NCBI RefSeq assembly: GCF_018613325.1
Contig: NZ_JAGGQJ010000018.1
Coordinates: forward strand, 1-64,000
From: Bacillus sp. ISL-34
Lineage (GTDB): Bacteria > Bacillota > Bacilli > Bacillales > DSM-1321
Length of the DNA: 64,000 nucleotides
Reading direction: 5' to 3'
Position numbers and translations under genes: made by a program. The notes under the pieces were generated by a model that saw only the letters and a program-made list of their open reading frames with translations, did no database searches and was not told where the DNA came from. This document shows positions 27,063-35,617 of the stretch, in pieces (within the stretch, counting starts at the first letter, position 1; every line of letters begins with the position of its first letter).

Positions 27063-27232
27063 CTATTGGTTTTGTTTCTTATCAAAACAAGCTTCGCAGA
27101 TGAAACTTCCTTCATTTTTTAAATATGCCTTTTTTTTTCAGTCATCCCTTTACGCTTCGGATAACGCATTTTCATAAGAACGACTTCGTCCCCCTTAATT
27201 TCTTTACCACACTTAGGATCTTTCCCGAACAT
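27063..27232 (-). pseudogene. Small Cys-containing (zinc-ribbon-like) protein, frameshifted in a poly-A tract
   Basis: ATG at 27232 with GGAG 8 nt upstream reads MFGKDPKCGKEIKGDEVV, VLMKMRYPKRKGMTEKK and then stops early. The coding strand has a run of nine A (complement 27130-27138). One more A gives AYLKNEGSFICEACF and a stop at 27063. The restored C-terminal CEAC is a typical metal-binding pair, while the N-terminal partner shows only one Cys. It resembles a short Bacillus family that is often misnamed; no function is known. Confidence 0.55.
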
Positions 27233-27391
27233 TTAAACAACTCCAAGCAATGTAAAGTTTTCAATCTAATACGATTGACTTCAATGAAACTATGATTTAC
27301 CCAAACTATCACATATGTATCTAACATTTTCAAATTAAATTAGTATTAGTTATGTACTCATTGCTTTAATCTGGCGCGAATTCAGCGTTTA

Positions 27392-27430
27392 ATAAAAAAA
27401 AGCCTGCCGCTCACGTGACAGGCTTTTTTC
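27392..27430 (-). terminator. mnaA terminator
   Basis: AAAAAGCCTG pairs with CAGGCTTTTTT around a 12-nt loop containing the palindrome TCACGTGA. It lies after the mnaA stop on the minus strand. Confidence 0.85.
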
Positions 27431-27445
27431 ATTATTTTATTTTTT

Positions 27446-28582
27446 TCATAATGGAAGGGGGGATTTCATTCCGCAATGCTTCAATAGAATTTCAACTATG
27501 CGCTGTGAAGCAAATCCATCTCCATATGGGTTGGAAGCTGTCGCCATTTTTCTATAGGCCTCTTCACTTGTAAGCAGATTATTAGTCAATTGGTAAATTC
27601 GATCTTCTTCAATTCCTGCCAATAAGAGAGTGCCAGCGTCGATTCCCTCCGGACGCTCTGTCGTATCGCGCAGCACTAGTACGGGAACGCCTAGCGATGG
27701 GGCTTCTTCCTGTACCCCTCCGGAATCTGTCAGGATAAGATGTGATCGCGCCGCAAAATTATGGAAATCAATCACTTCTAAAGGTTCGATTATATGCAGT
27801 CTATCATTATCGTTGAAAATCTCATGAGCGATTTCACGAACGACTGGGTTTTTATGAATGGGGAAAACAACTTGGATATCCCCGTGTTCATCAAGTAGCC
27901 GTTTCACCGAACGGAATATTCCTTCCATGGGTTTTCCGATATTTTCACGGCGGTGTACGGTCATTAATAGCATTTTATCACCATTCAATCCTGAGAGGAT
28001 CGGATGCATGTAGTCTTTTTGTATCGTTGTTTTCAAGGCATCGATGACAGTGTTGCCGGTAATATGGATATAATCATTGTTTTTATTTTCCGATAGAAGA
28101 TTTTCCGCAGCCCTCTTGGTAGGCGCAAAGTGCAAGTCAGCCAGGACTCCGGTCAACTGTCGATTCATTTCTTCAGGGAACGGTGAAAGCTTATTCCAGG
28201 TACGGAGACCAGCTTCAACGTGACCAATCTGTATCTTATTATAGAAAGCGGCCAAGCTTGCGATGAAAGTTGTCGTTGTATCCCCATGTACGAGGACGAT
28301 ATCCGGTTTTATATCTTTCATGAGCGAACTCAATTTTTCGAGCCCTCGAGTTGTAATCTCTTCTAATGTTTGTCTATCCTTCATCATATCCAAATCGTGA
28401 TCTGGCTTTATTTGAAAACATTGCAAGACTTGGTCGAGCATTTCCCTATGCTGGGCGGTGACCACCACGATGGTTTCTATTTCTTCTTGATACTTTTTCA
28501 GTTCCAAAACGACTGGTGCCATTTTGATAGCCTCTGGTCTTGTACCAAATACGGTCATGACCTTTATACGTTGTTTAGGCAT
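27446..28582 (-). CDS. mnaA: UDP-N-acetylglucosamine 2-epimerase (non-hydrolysing)
   Basis: About 378 aa. GTRPEAIKMAPVV at the N-terminus, HGDTTTTFIASLAAFY, GHVEAGLRTWNKLSPFPEEMNRQ, VHRRENIG and LTDSGGVQEEAPSLGVPVLVLR are the WecB/MnaA signatures. It interconverts UDP-GlcNAc and UDP-ManNAc, supplying ManNAc for teichoic acid linkage units or, with the dehydrogenase at 31366, UDP-ManNAcA. The ATG at 28582 lies 9 nt after GGAGG; an ATG two codons earlier is too close. Confidence 0.96.
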   Translation of the reverse strand: MPKQRIKVMTVFGTRPEAIKMAPVVLELKKYQEEIETIVVVTAQHREMLDQVLQCFQIKPDHDLDMMKDRQTLEEITTRGLEKLSSLMKDIKPDIVLVHGDTTTTFIASLAAFYNKIQIGHVEAGLRTWNKLSPFPEEMNRQLTGVLADLHFAPTKRAAENLLSENKNNDYIHITGNTVIDALKTTIQKDYMHPILSGLNGDKMLLMTVHRRENIGKPMEGIFRSVKRLLDEHGDIQVVFPIHKNPVVREIAHEIFNDNDRLHIIEPLEVIDFHNFAARSHLILTDSGGVQEEAPSLGVPVLVLRDTTERPEGIDAGTLLLAGIEEDRIYQLTNNLLTSEEAYRKMATASNPYGDGFASQRIVEILLKHCGMKSPLPL

Positions 28583-28778
28583 GCTCATTTCCTCCCCTTT
28601 TGAATGTCTCCCCCATTATAACGGGAAGTTCATGGGAAATATAAAAATGAAACAATAATTAACAGAATTTTTACAATATTAATGAGGACTTTATATTTCT
28701 TTAACCTTCAGTTAATATTTGGCATTTACAATATAAAGCAGGAAGTAAAGCAAAGCAGAATAGAGGTGATAGGCGAAT

Positions 28779-29984
28779 ATGAAAAGCGTCCTGATGATCG
28801 TGCAAAACTTTTATCCGGAAATCGGAAGTGCGGGAAATAGAATGAAAAACATATATCTCCATTTGAAAAGAAACGGATTTGAGGTAACGGTCATCACATT
28901 GAAGCCGAGTTATCCTAATCAAAGTTTATATCAAGATACAAAGTTTTGGGATGAAGAAAGCATTGAAGAAGATGTCATCAGGATTAAACCGGACAAGGTG
29001 AAGAGGTATACAAGCAATATGGGGAAGCGGTTGCTTCATTATCTTGAAGCGATGTGGCTTTTCATTTATACAATCATCCGTCTCGAAAAAAAATATGATT
29101 ACGTGTTTGCCACGACTCCGCCTATCTTCCCGACATTGGCGGCGTTGATCGCCAAGAAAAAGATGAAGGCGAAACTCATTACCGATGTCAGGGATTTATG
29201 GCCGGAATCGTTGATAGGAGTAGGAGTATTTAATAATAAGTGGGTTTTGAAAATCGCTTTCTTCCTGGAAAGGAAGCTATATCAGCATTCAGATTTTATT
29301 ATCATCAATAGTCCTGGTTTCAGGGATTATATCGTTGCAAAGGGAGTCAAGGAAGAGGCCATCCAATTCATCCCTAATTCGCTTACTGCGGATGAGCTGA
29401 CGTTAAAGAACTTGCTTACACCCGTATCGGAAAATGTAATCAAGGTCGTTTATGCGGGGAATATCGGACTGGCCCAGGACTTGAAAAAACTGATAGCCGT
29501 AGCAGAAAAGCTAAGGGAACATAAACAAATCGAGTTCTCGATGATTGGATATGGATATCGGACATCCGAAGTGGAGAAGGAGATAAGCGCTAGAGGGCTG
29601 ACTAATATTAAGATGATTAATGCGATGAATCGAAGAGTGACTCTTCATGAAGTTTCAACGTCCCATATTGCCTATGTGAGCTTGGTTGAAAAAGAAGTCT
29701 TCAATAAGGTGCTGCCTGGTAAAATCATCGATTATATGTGTGTCGGAAAACCGATTGTCGGTGATGTGGACGGCAGGGCCAAGAAGATGCTCTTAGAGGC
29801 GAAATGCGGGCTGGTGGCAGAGAGCAGGAATGTTGATGAAATCTGTCAGCATATTTTGACCATGGCCTCTGATCCAGCTCTTCGTGAAGAACTGGGGGAA
29901 AATGGTTATCGGTATGCTAAACAACATTTTCAATGGTCTAAAAATATTAAAGGTCTCATCAATGTGATGGAAGCGTCAGGCTGA
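28779..29984 (+). CDS. Glycosyltransferase family 4 (WbuB/WcaI-like)
   Basis: 401 aa GT-B fold. The N-terminal domain has NFYPEIGSAGNRM and DVRDLWPESLIGVG; the C-terminal donor domain has VVYAGNIGLAQDLKKLIAVAE and the nucleotide-sugar contact region LPGKIIDYMCVGKPIVGDVDGRA. This resembles GT4 enzymes that transfer N-acetylated amino sugars in capsule synthesis. AGAGGTGA precedes the ATG. First gene of a three-gene polysaccharide operon divergent from mnaA; exact donor and acceptor not known. Confidence 0.88.
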   Translation: MKSVLMIVQNFYPEIGSAGNRMKNIYLHLKRNGFEVTVITLKPSYPNQSLYQDTKFWDEESIEEDVIRIKPDKVKRYTSNMGKRLLHYLEAMWLFIYTIIRLEKKYDYVFATTPPIFPTLAALIAKKKMKAKLITDVRDLWPESLIGVGVFNNKWVLKIAFFLERKLYQHSDFIIINSPGFRDYIVAKGVKEEAIQFIPNSLTADELTLKNLLTPVSENVIKVVYAGNIGLAQDLKKLIAVAEKLREHKQIEFSMIGYGYRTSEVEKEISARGLTNIKMINAMNRRVTLHEVSTSHIAYVSLVEKEVFNKVLPGKIIDYMCVGKPIVGDVDGRAKKMLLEAKCGLVAESRNVDEICQHILTMASDPALREELGENGYRYAKQHFQWSKNIKGLINVMEASG

Positions 29985-30007
29985 AAAATCCGGAAGTGGA
30001 GGACAAC

Positions 30008-31324
30008 ATGGCGAAGAAAGTATGTATGTTCGTGTGGAATCACTTTACAAACGATGCGAGGGTTCTAAGAGAATGCACAGCACTTACTGAAGCGGGTTAT
30101 GAAGTCGATTTAATTGCCATTCATAACTGGAAAATCAAGGATCTGCCCAAAAAGGAGAAACACCAAAATGGTTTCTCTGTCACTAGGGTGAATAACCGCT
30201 GGGAGGCGCTTCATAGGATTCTCAGGATCGTAGGCAAATTGAAGAAAAAGAAGTTTGAAATCGTTCTATTGGCCTTATTGGTCTGGAATACGTTGTGGAA
30301 CTTGAACTTGATCAACGGCTGGTTGGGATCGGCAATACTGTTCGGTTCCCTTGCACTCCTTGCGATGGGCACTGTGATCATCACTAAAACGAAGCTGCCG
30401 ACACTATTAACAAGGAGCTACATTTTTGGTCAAATGATCTATCATGGCCGGAAAAGGAAATATGATTTTTACCATTCGAACGACTTGAATACGCTCATGC
30501 AGGGAGCGATCAGCAGTAAATGGTTGAGAAGAAAAAAGCTTATTTATGACTCGCATGAGGTACAAACGAGCAGAACGGGATATAATAGCCGAATTTACGG
30601 GATGATGGAGAAATTCCTATTAATGTTCGTTGATGAAATGATTGCCGAAAACCATACGAGAGCTAAGTATAACGAAGACTTATATGGTCTGTATCCCAAG
30701 GTGGTCCATAATTACCCGATTCCAACCAATCCGGAGGAAAGCACGGCCGTGAATTTGCATGAGCTGCTCGATTTGCCAGAGAATGAACCGATTTTGTTAT
30801 ACCAAGGCGGCGTTCAAATGGGAAGAGGGTTAGAGCAATTGGTCGATGCTGTACCGATGATCGAGGGCGGGACGGTAGTTTTTATCGGAGATGGAAGAAT
30901 CAAGGATGATTTAATGAAAAAAGTAAGTGACATGAATCTGGAGCATCGTGTGAAGTTCCTGCCGAAGGTTCCGGTCGACGAACTGCTCCATTATACAAAA
31001 AATGCGTATTTAGGTTTTCAGATATTGAATAATGTCTGCTTTAATCACTACTCCGCATCTTCAAATAAATTGTTTGAATACATGATGAGCGGTGTGCCTG
31101 TGGTTGCCTGCAGCTTTCCTGAAATTCAAAAGGTTGTCGATACGGAAAAAATCGGAGTGTGTGTCGATTCACATGATCCAAAATCTATTGCCGAAGGCGT
31201 CAATTACTTATTGAAACATCCTGAAAAAAGGGCGGAAATGAGCAATAACTGCCTGAAGGCCCGGCAAAAATACAATTGGAAACAAGAGAAGGAAATATTT
31301 ATCGAAATCTATCAAACAGCCTAA
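30008..31324 (+). CDS. Glycosyltransferase family 4 with internal membrane segments
   Basis: 438 aa. It starts MAKKVCMFVWNHFTNDARV after GGAGGACAAC; the four-codon longer frame overlaps that site. GT4 features are YDSHEVQTSRTGYNSR and YQGGVQMGRGLEQLV, then SSNKLFEYMMSGVPVVAC. Unusually two hydrophobic helices (about residues 85-130) are inserted in the N-terminal domain, suggesting membrane anchoring. 23 nt after the previous gene. Confidence 0.86.
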   Translation: MAKKVCMFVWNHFTNDARVLRECTALTEAGYEVDLIAIHNWKIKDLPKKEKHQNGFSVTRVNNRWEALHRILRIVGKLKKKKFEIVLLALLVWNTLWNLNLINGWLGSAILFGSLALLAMGTVIITKTKLPTLLTRSYIFGQMIYHGRKRKYDFYHSNDLNTLMQGAISSKWLRRKKLIYDSHEVQTSRTGYNSRIYGMMEKFLLMFVDEMIAENHTRAKYNEDLYGLYPKVVHNYPIPTNPEESTAVNLHELLDLPENEPILLYQGGVQMGRGLEQLVDAVPMIEGGTVVFIGDGRIKDDLMKKVSDMNLEHRVKFLPKVPVDELLHYTKNAYLGFQILNNVCFNHYSASSNKLFEYMMSGVPVVACSFPEIQKVVDTEKIGVCVDSHDPKSIAEGVNYLLKHPEKRAEMSNNCLKARQKYNWKQEKEIFIEIYQTA

Positions 31325-31365
31325 CAAATTTGAGTGTAGCAGAAAAATAGATAGGAGTGGTTTAT

Positions 31366-32667
31366 ATGAAACTTTGTACAATCGGACTTGGTTATATAGG
31401 ACTTCCGACCTCTTTAATGTTTGCGAAACACGGTGTCGATGTTGTCGGCGTGGATATCCATCCTGAGATTATTTCCAATTTGAATAGCGGCAGGCTCCAT
31501 ATCGAAGAACCTGGATTGGAAGAGGTATTGCAGGAAGTGCTCACCTCCAATAAGTTCCGAGCTGCGTTAAGCCCGGAACATGCGGATGTTTTCATTATCG
31601 CAGTTCCCACTCCAAATAAAAAGGACATGCATCAATCATGTGATTTAACTCATGTCATGGATGCAACCTCCAACATTCTTCCTTTTATCAAAAAAGGGAA
31701 TGTCATCATTATCGAATCGACGATTGCGCCAAGAAGCATGGATGATCATATTAGACCGATGATCGAGAGGACGGGCCTTACCATCGGAAAAGACATTTTC
31801 CTCGTTCATTGTCCTGAACGTGTTTTACCTGGAAGGATTCTTGAAGAGTTGGTTCATAATAACCGTATCGTCGGAGGCATCACGGAAACATGCTCATATA
31901 AAGGAAGTCTTGTTTATAAAACCTTCGTTCAAGGAGAGATCATTCAGACGGATGCGAAAACGGCTGAAATGTCCAAACTGATGGAAAACACCTTCAGGGA
32001 TGTCAATATAGCCCTTGCGAATGAGCTGACGAAAGTCTGCTTCGAGCTCGATATCAATGTTTTGGATGTCATATCGATGGCAAACAAACACCCTCGTGTC
32101 AATATTCACCAACCAGGACCTGGAGTTGGCGGCCATTGTTTAGCGGTCGATCCGTATTTCGTCGTTGCAAAGGCACCTGAGCAAGCGAGAATCATTAAAT
32201 TGGCCCGTGATACCAACGTATCGATGCCTTATTACATCGTTAATTCCGTAAGGATGATGCTAGAGGGGATCCGGAAGCCAAAAGTAGCTGTTTTCGGTCT
32301 TGCATACAAAGGAAATGTAGATGATATTCGCGAAAGTCCTGCCATTGATGTCGTCAATATCTTGATGGGGATGGAAAACATGGATGTATCCTTGCATGAT
32401 CCGCATGTACAATCCGGAAAGATGCCAGTCGTATCAGTGGAAGACGCTGTAAATGATGCTGACTTGATACTTGTCCTGACCGACCATGATGAATTTAAAC
32501 AGATGGATTATGATAATCTATCAAATCTCATGAGAAATAAATTGATTTTGGATACACGCAATTGCATTGATGCAACTAAAACAGATGTCCCGGTGGCCAA
32601 CTTGGGCAATATATATCAATACAAAACGATGTCCATGAAAAAAGCCAGGAATAAAGCAATCATCTAA
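31366..32667 (+). CDS. UDP-N-acetyl-D-mannosamine dehydrogenase (WecC-like)
   Basis: 433 aa NAD-dependent nucleotide-sugar dehydrogenase: GLGYIGLP binding motif at the N-terminus, catalytic Cys258 in GVGGHCLAVDP, middle lysine/asparagine segment LMENTFRDVNIALANEL and C-terminal GLAYKGNVDDIRESPAID. The WecC-type reading (rather than UDP-glucose dehydrogenase) is supported by VGGHCLAVDPYF and by mnaA nearby. The ATG at 31366 follows TAGGAGTGG. Product UDP-ManNAcA would feed the adjacent glycosyltransferases. Confidence 0.88.
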   Translation: MKLCTIGLGYIGLPTSLMFAKHGVDVVGVDIHPEIISNLNSGRLHIEEPGLEEVLQEVLTSNKFRAALSPEHADVFIIAVPTPNKKDMHQSCDLTHVMDATSNILPFIKKGNVIIIESTIAPRSMDDHIRPMIERTGLTIGKDIFLVHCPERVLPGRILEELVHNNRIVGGITETCSYKGSLVYKTFVQGEIIQTDAKTAEMSKLMENTFRDVNIALANELTKVCFELDINVLDVISMANKHPRVNIHQPGPGVGGHCLAVDPYFVVAKAPEQARIIKLARDTNVSMPYYIVNSVRMMLEGIRKPKVAVFGLAYKGNVDDIRESPAIDVVNILMGMENMDVSLHDPHVQSGKMPVVSVEDAVNDADLILVLTDHDEFKQMDYDNLSNLMRNKLILDTRNCIDATKTDVPVANLGNIYQYKTMSMKKARNKAII

Positions 32668-32704
32668 AAATTTGGACAAACATCGATAATGGAATAAGGA
32701 TTAA

Positions 32705-32735
32705 AGGGCACTGACTATGACAGTGCCCTATTTGA
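32705..32735 (+). terminator. Terminator of the polysaccharide operon
   Basis: GGGCACTG-ACTATGA-CAGTGCCC followed by TATTTG, a strong stem with a poor T-run. Confidence 0.6.
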
Positions 32736-32785
32736 ATATCATCATCTGGCAGAAGGGACGGAGGGCAGAAAGTCAATGAAGAAGA

Positions 32786-32810
32786 GGACCAAGCAAGAGC
32801 TTGGTCCTTT
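32786..32810 (+). terminator. Hairpin copy 1 of a duplicated terminator
   Basis: GGACCAAGC-AAGA-GCTTGGTCC then TTTC. The same 22 nt occur at 33235-33256 on the other side of array (d), with GTACAA downstream in both places. Confidence 0.7.
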
Positions 32811-32821
32811 CATCCTGTACA

Positions 32822-32897
32822 AACGTTTCAGGTGGTCTCAGAAATCCGCTCCCTTTTAGCCAAGCCCCGCCCCAATGGCGAGGGCTTGGCTAGCCAG
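32822..32897 (-). repeat. Composite-element downstream module, copy 2 (inverted, short)
   Basis: Read on the minus strand it gives CTGGCTAGCC, a GC-rich centre, GGGAGCGGATTTC and CTGAAACGTTT, the same order as 12455-12540 and the start of 62513-62590. It abuts the last unit of array (d). Confidence 0.7.
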
Positions 32898-33195
32898 TTA
32901 TTCGGCCGGTGACGCTGTTATTCGACCTAGGCGACACTTTAATCAACCGTTGCCGCCGTTATTCGACCGTTGCCGCCGTTATTCGACCTAGGCGACACTT
33001 TATTCGACCTAGACCGCACTATATTCGGCCGTCCACGTAGTTATTCGACCTAGACCGCACTATATTCGGCCGTCCACGTAGTTATTCGACCTAGACCGCA
33101 CTATATTCGGCCGTCCACGTAGTTATTCGACCTAGACCGCACTATATTCGACCGTTCATGCATTTATTCGACCTACCTGTACAATATTCGACCGT
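32898..33195 (-). repeat. Phased array (d), family B motif, 15 units
   Basis: On the plus strand units read TTATTCGACC or TATATTCGGCC. The reference A positions run 32900, 32920, 32941, 32961, 32981, 33002, 33023, 33043, 33064, 33084, 33105, 33125, 33146, 33166 and 33186; most gaps alternate 20 and 21. A 41-bp two-unit block (TTATTCGACCTAGACCGCAC plus TATATTCGGCCGTCCACGTAG) is repeated three times almost perfectly, showing recent amplification. It lies between the convergent polysaccharide operon and pckA. Confidence 0.93.
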
Positions 33196-33212
33196 TCACA
33201 TTCTTTTGAACG

Positions 33213-33229
33213 AGCTTTTGTCGACAAAC
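33213..33229 (-). repeat. Composite-element box, copy 2 (GTTTGTCGACAAAAGCT)
   Basis: On the minus strand it stands between the pckA terminator and the array, the same relative position as copy 1 at 12133. Confidence 0.65.
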
Positions 33230-33233
33230 TGAA

Positions 33234-33258
33234 AGGACCAAGCAAGAGCTTGGTCCTT
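33234..33258 (-). terminator. pckA terminator (hairpin copy 2)
   Basis: GGACCAAGC-TCTT-GCTTGGTCC then TTTC on the minus strand, 15 nt after the pckA stop; identical to 32786-32807. Confidence 0.8.
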
Positions 33259-33272
33259 TTCTGTACAATTTA

Positions 33273-34859
33273 TTATGCTGTCGGTCCGCCAAGTTCTTCG
33301 ATTTCACTTGGAACGCTTTTGAATTTCTTGAAGTTTGCACGGAATTGTGCGGCAAGGTCCGTTGCTGCTTCTTTATAAGCGGCAGGATCTGCCCAAGTCT
33401 TGATTGGTTGAAGCACTTCATCAGGAACACCAGGAACATGAAGCGGGATATCCAAACCGAAGATATCATCTTTGATCGTTTCGATGTTCGCTAATTCACC
33501 TTCAAGTGCCGCTTGTACCATTGCACGAGTGTAAGCAAGTTTCATACGGCTTCCAGTTCCGTATGCTCCCCCAGTCCATCCAGTGTTGACCAGGTATACC
33601 TTTGCATTGTGCTCGTCAATTTTATCACCAAGCATCTCAGCATAGCGTGTAGCTGGAAGTGGTAAGAATGGTGAACCAAAGCAAGTGGAGAATGTAGCTT
33701 CCGGTGAAGTTACGCCTCTTTCAGTACCAGCCAATTTACTAGTGTATCCGCTTAGGAAGTGGAACATTGCCTGTTCTTTGGAAAGCTTGCTGATTGGAGG
33801 CAGAACGCCTGAAGCATCAGCTGTTAAGAAAATGATTGTATTTGGGTGTCCTGCAATACTTGGGTTTACGATGTTATCGATCGCTTGCATTTGGTAAGCA
33901 GCACGAGTGTTTTCAGTCAATGAACTGTCATCATAGTTTGCTTCACGTGTATCCGGATCAACAACAACATTTTCCAATACGGCCCCGAAACGGATCGCAT
34001 CGAAAATTTGTGGTTCTTTTTCACGTGAAAGGTTGATCGTTTTCGCATAGCAGCCGCCTTCGATGTTGAATACGCCGTTAGAAGACCAACCGTGCTCGTC
34101 ATCGCCAATCAGTTTACGGCTAGTGTCTGCTGATAAAGTTGTTTTGCCTGTACCGGACAGTCCGAAGAATAAAGCGACGTCCCCTTCACGTCCTACGTTA
34201 GCAGAGCAATGCATTGGAAGGATTCCAGCCTCTGGAAGTAAGTAGTTCATGATCGAGAAGATCGATTTTTTCATTTCTCCTGCATATTCCGTTCCGCCGA
34301 TCAGGATGGTACGGCGTTCAAATGAAACGATGATGAACGTTTCGGAAGTGGTTCCGTCCACTTCTGGGTCCGCTTTGAAGTTAGGTGCAGAAAGGATTGT
34401 GAATTCAGCTTCGTGACCTCTTAGTTCCTCTTCGTTTGGACGGATGAACAAAGTATGGGCAAAAAGGTTATGCCAAGCATATTCATTAACAACACGGATT
34501 GGAAGACGAGATGATTCGTCTGCACCAGCGAAACCTTTAAAAACAAAAATCTCTTCTTTTGCTTTTAGGTAGTCAACTACTTTATTATATAGTTTATTGA
34601 ACACATCTTCGGAAATTGGCTGGTTCACTGAACCCCAGTCGACTTTATCTTTAACGGATGCTTCTTCCACAATAAATTTATCTTTAGGTGAACGACCAGT
34701 ATATTTGCCAGTTTCAGCTTTTACTGCGCCGGTTGATGTTAAAACGCCTTCATTTCTGCTTAATACTTTTTCGACCAATTGAGGAACTGAAAGTTGAGTT
34801 TGCACATTGTTTCCTGTTAATAACTGGTGTAACTCATTAGAAACATCTACAGAATTCAT
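33273..34859 (-). CDS. pckA: Phosphoenolpyruvate carboxykinase (ATP)
   Basis: 528 aa. P-loop [11 protein letters not shown] at 233-243, metal-binding IGDDEHGW around 251-258, PEPCK signature [12 protein letters not shown] and the oxaloacetate region [10 protein letters not shown]. It converts oxaloacetate to PEP in gluconeogenesis. ATG at 34859 with GGAAGG upstream. Codon use is strongly biased, as for a highly expressed gene. In B. subtilis it is repressed by CcpN on glucose; no site was assigned here. Confidence 0.98.
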   Translation of the reverse strand: MNSVDVSNELHQLLTGNNVQTQLSVPQLVEKVLSRNEGVLTSTGAVKAETGKYTGRSPKDKFIVEEASVKDKVDWGSVNQPISEDVFNKLYNKVVDYLKAKEEIFVFKGFAGADESSRLPIRVVNEYAWHNLFAHTLFIRPNEEELRGHEAEFTILSAPNFKADPEVDGTTSETFIIVSFERRTILIGGTEYAGEMKKSIFSIMNYLLPEAGILPMHCSANVGREGDVALFFGLSGTGKTTLSADTSRKLIGDDEHGWSSNGVFNIEGGCYAKTINLSREKEPQIFDAIRFGAVLENVVVDPDTREANYDDSSLTENTRAAYQMQAIDNIVNPSIAGHPNTIIFLTADASGVLPPISKLSKEQAMFHFLSGYTSKLAGTERGVTSPEATFSTCFGSPFLPLPATRYAEMLGDKIDEHNAKVYLVNTGWTGGAYGTGSRMKLAYTRAMVQAALEGELANIETIKDDIFGLDIPLHVPGVPDEVLQPIKTWADPAAYKEAATDLAAQFRANFKKFKSVPSEIEELGGPTA

Positions 34860-35241
34860 ATATGAGGTACCTTCCTTTGTTTAAGTTTTTAGATTATAAT
34901 TAGTATAACACATTCATTTAAATAGTCTATACTATTTCTTCTGATTTGTGATTATTTTCAGCTGGTCGCGTTAATCATTTTATTCCGGCAGGAACCGAGT
35001 TAGGATTACCGCATATACTTTAATAAAGTCAATTTTATTTTAATAGGAAGTAAGTAAGCAATATATTTCCAATGTTGAAGTCAGGATTCCGTTCTTTTTC
35101 GTATGCTCAATACTTTATTATTAATGGCAATTTTCAACATTTCTATTCGTATTTTGCTTTGTAAACCCTTCTAGGGCGCTGTATCAACATGTTTTTCATA
35201 TGAACGCCATTCTGGGTGGAAATGTTCTTTTTAGAAAAGCA

Positions 35242-35271
35242 TTGACAAATTCCAACCAGATACGATATTAT
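35242..35271 (+). promoter_or_regulatory. Sigma-A promoter of metK
   Basis: TTGACA at 35242-35247 and TATTAT at 35266-35271 with an 18-nt spacer. Transcription would start just before the S-box aptamer. The rest of 34860-35241 is AT-rich, and beyond a possible pckA -10 region I see nothing in it. Confidence 0.75.
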
Positions 35272-35288
35272 CTTAAATTGTACGGATT

Positions 35289-35508
35289 CTCTTATCCCGA
35301 GTTGGTGGAGGGACAGGCCCTTTGAAACCCAGCAACCTGCCATATTGAACTTGACTCAAAGATCGATCGCCGAAAATAAAGCGAAGGTCTTCAAGGAATA
35401 GTGGTGATGGTGCTAACCTGAGCAAGGTAAAAAACCCTTGAACGATAAGAGTGAAAGGATAGAAGACAGAATTTTAAACCTTTCCTCATTTGCCAGGGAA
35501 GGTTTTTG
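35289..35508 (+). promoter_or_regulatory. SAM-I (S-box) riboswitch with terminator, upstream of metK
   Basis: P1 is CTCTTATC (35289-35296) with GATAAGAG (35444-35451). The core contains GGACAGGCCC, GAAACCCAGCAACC and GGTGCTAACCTGAGCAAGG, diagnostic of the S-box. A terminator follows at 35475-35508 (AAACCTTTCCT...AGGGAAGGTTTTT). With SAM bound, the terminator forms and metK is shut off. Confidence 0.96.
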
Positions 35509-35617
35509 TGTTTTTTATAAGTAATTCTGTGTCTATAGTTGAAACTAATGAGGGAAACGAGTTCCGTAAAAATCAGGCTTATGCCTACAACATACTAACT
35601 TCCAAGGAGGAAATATG

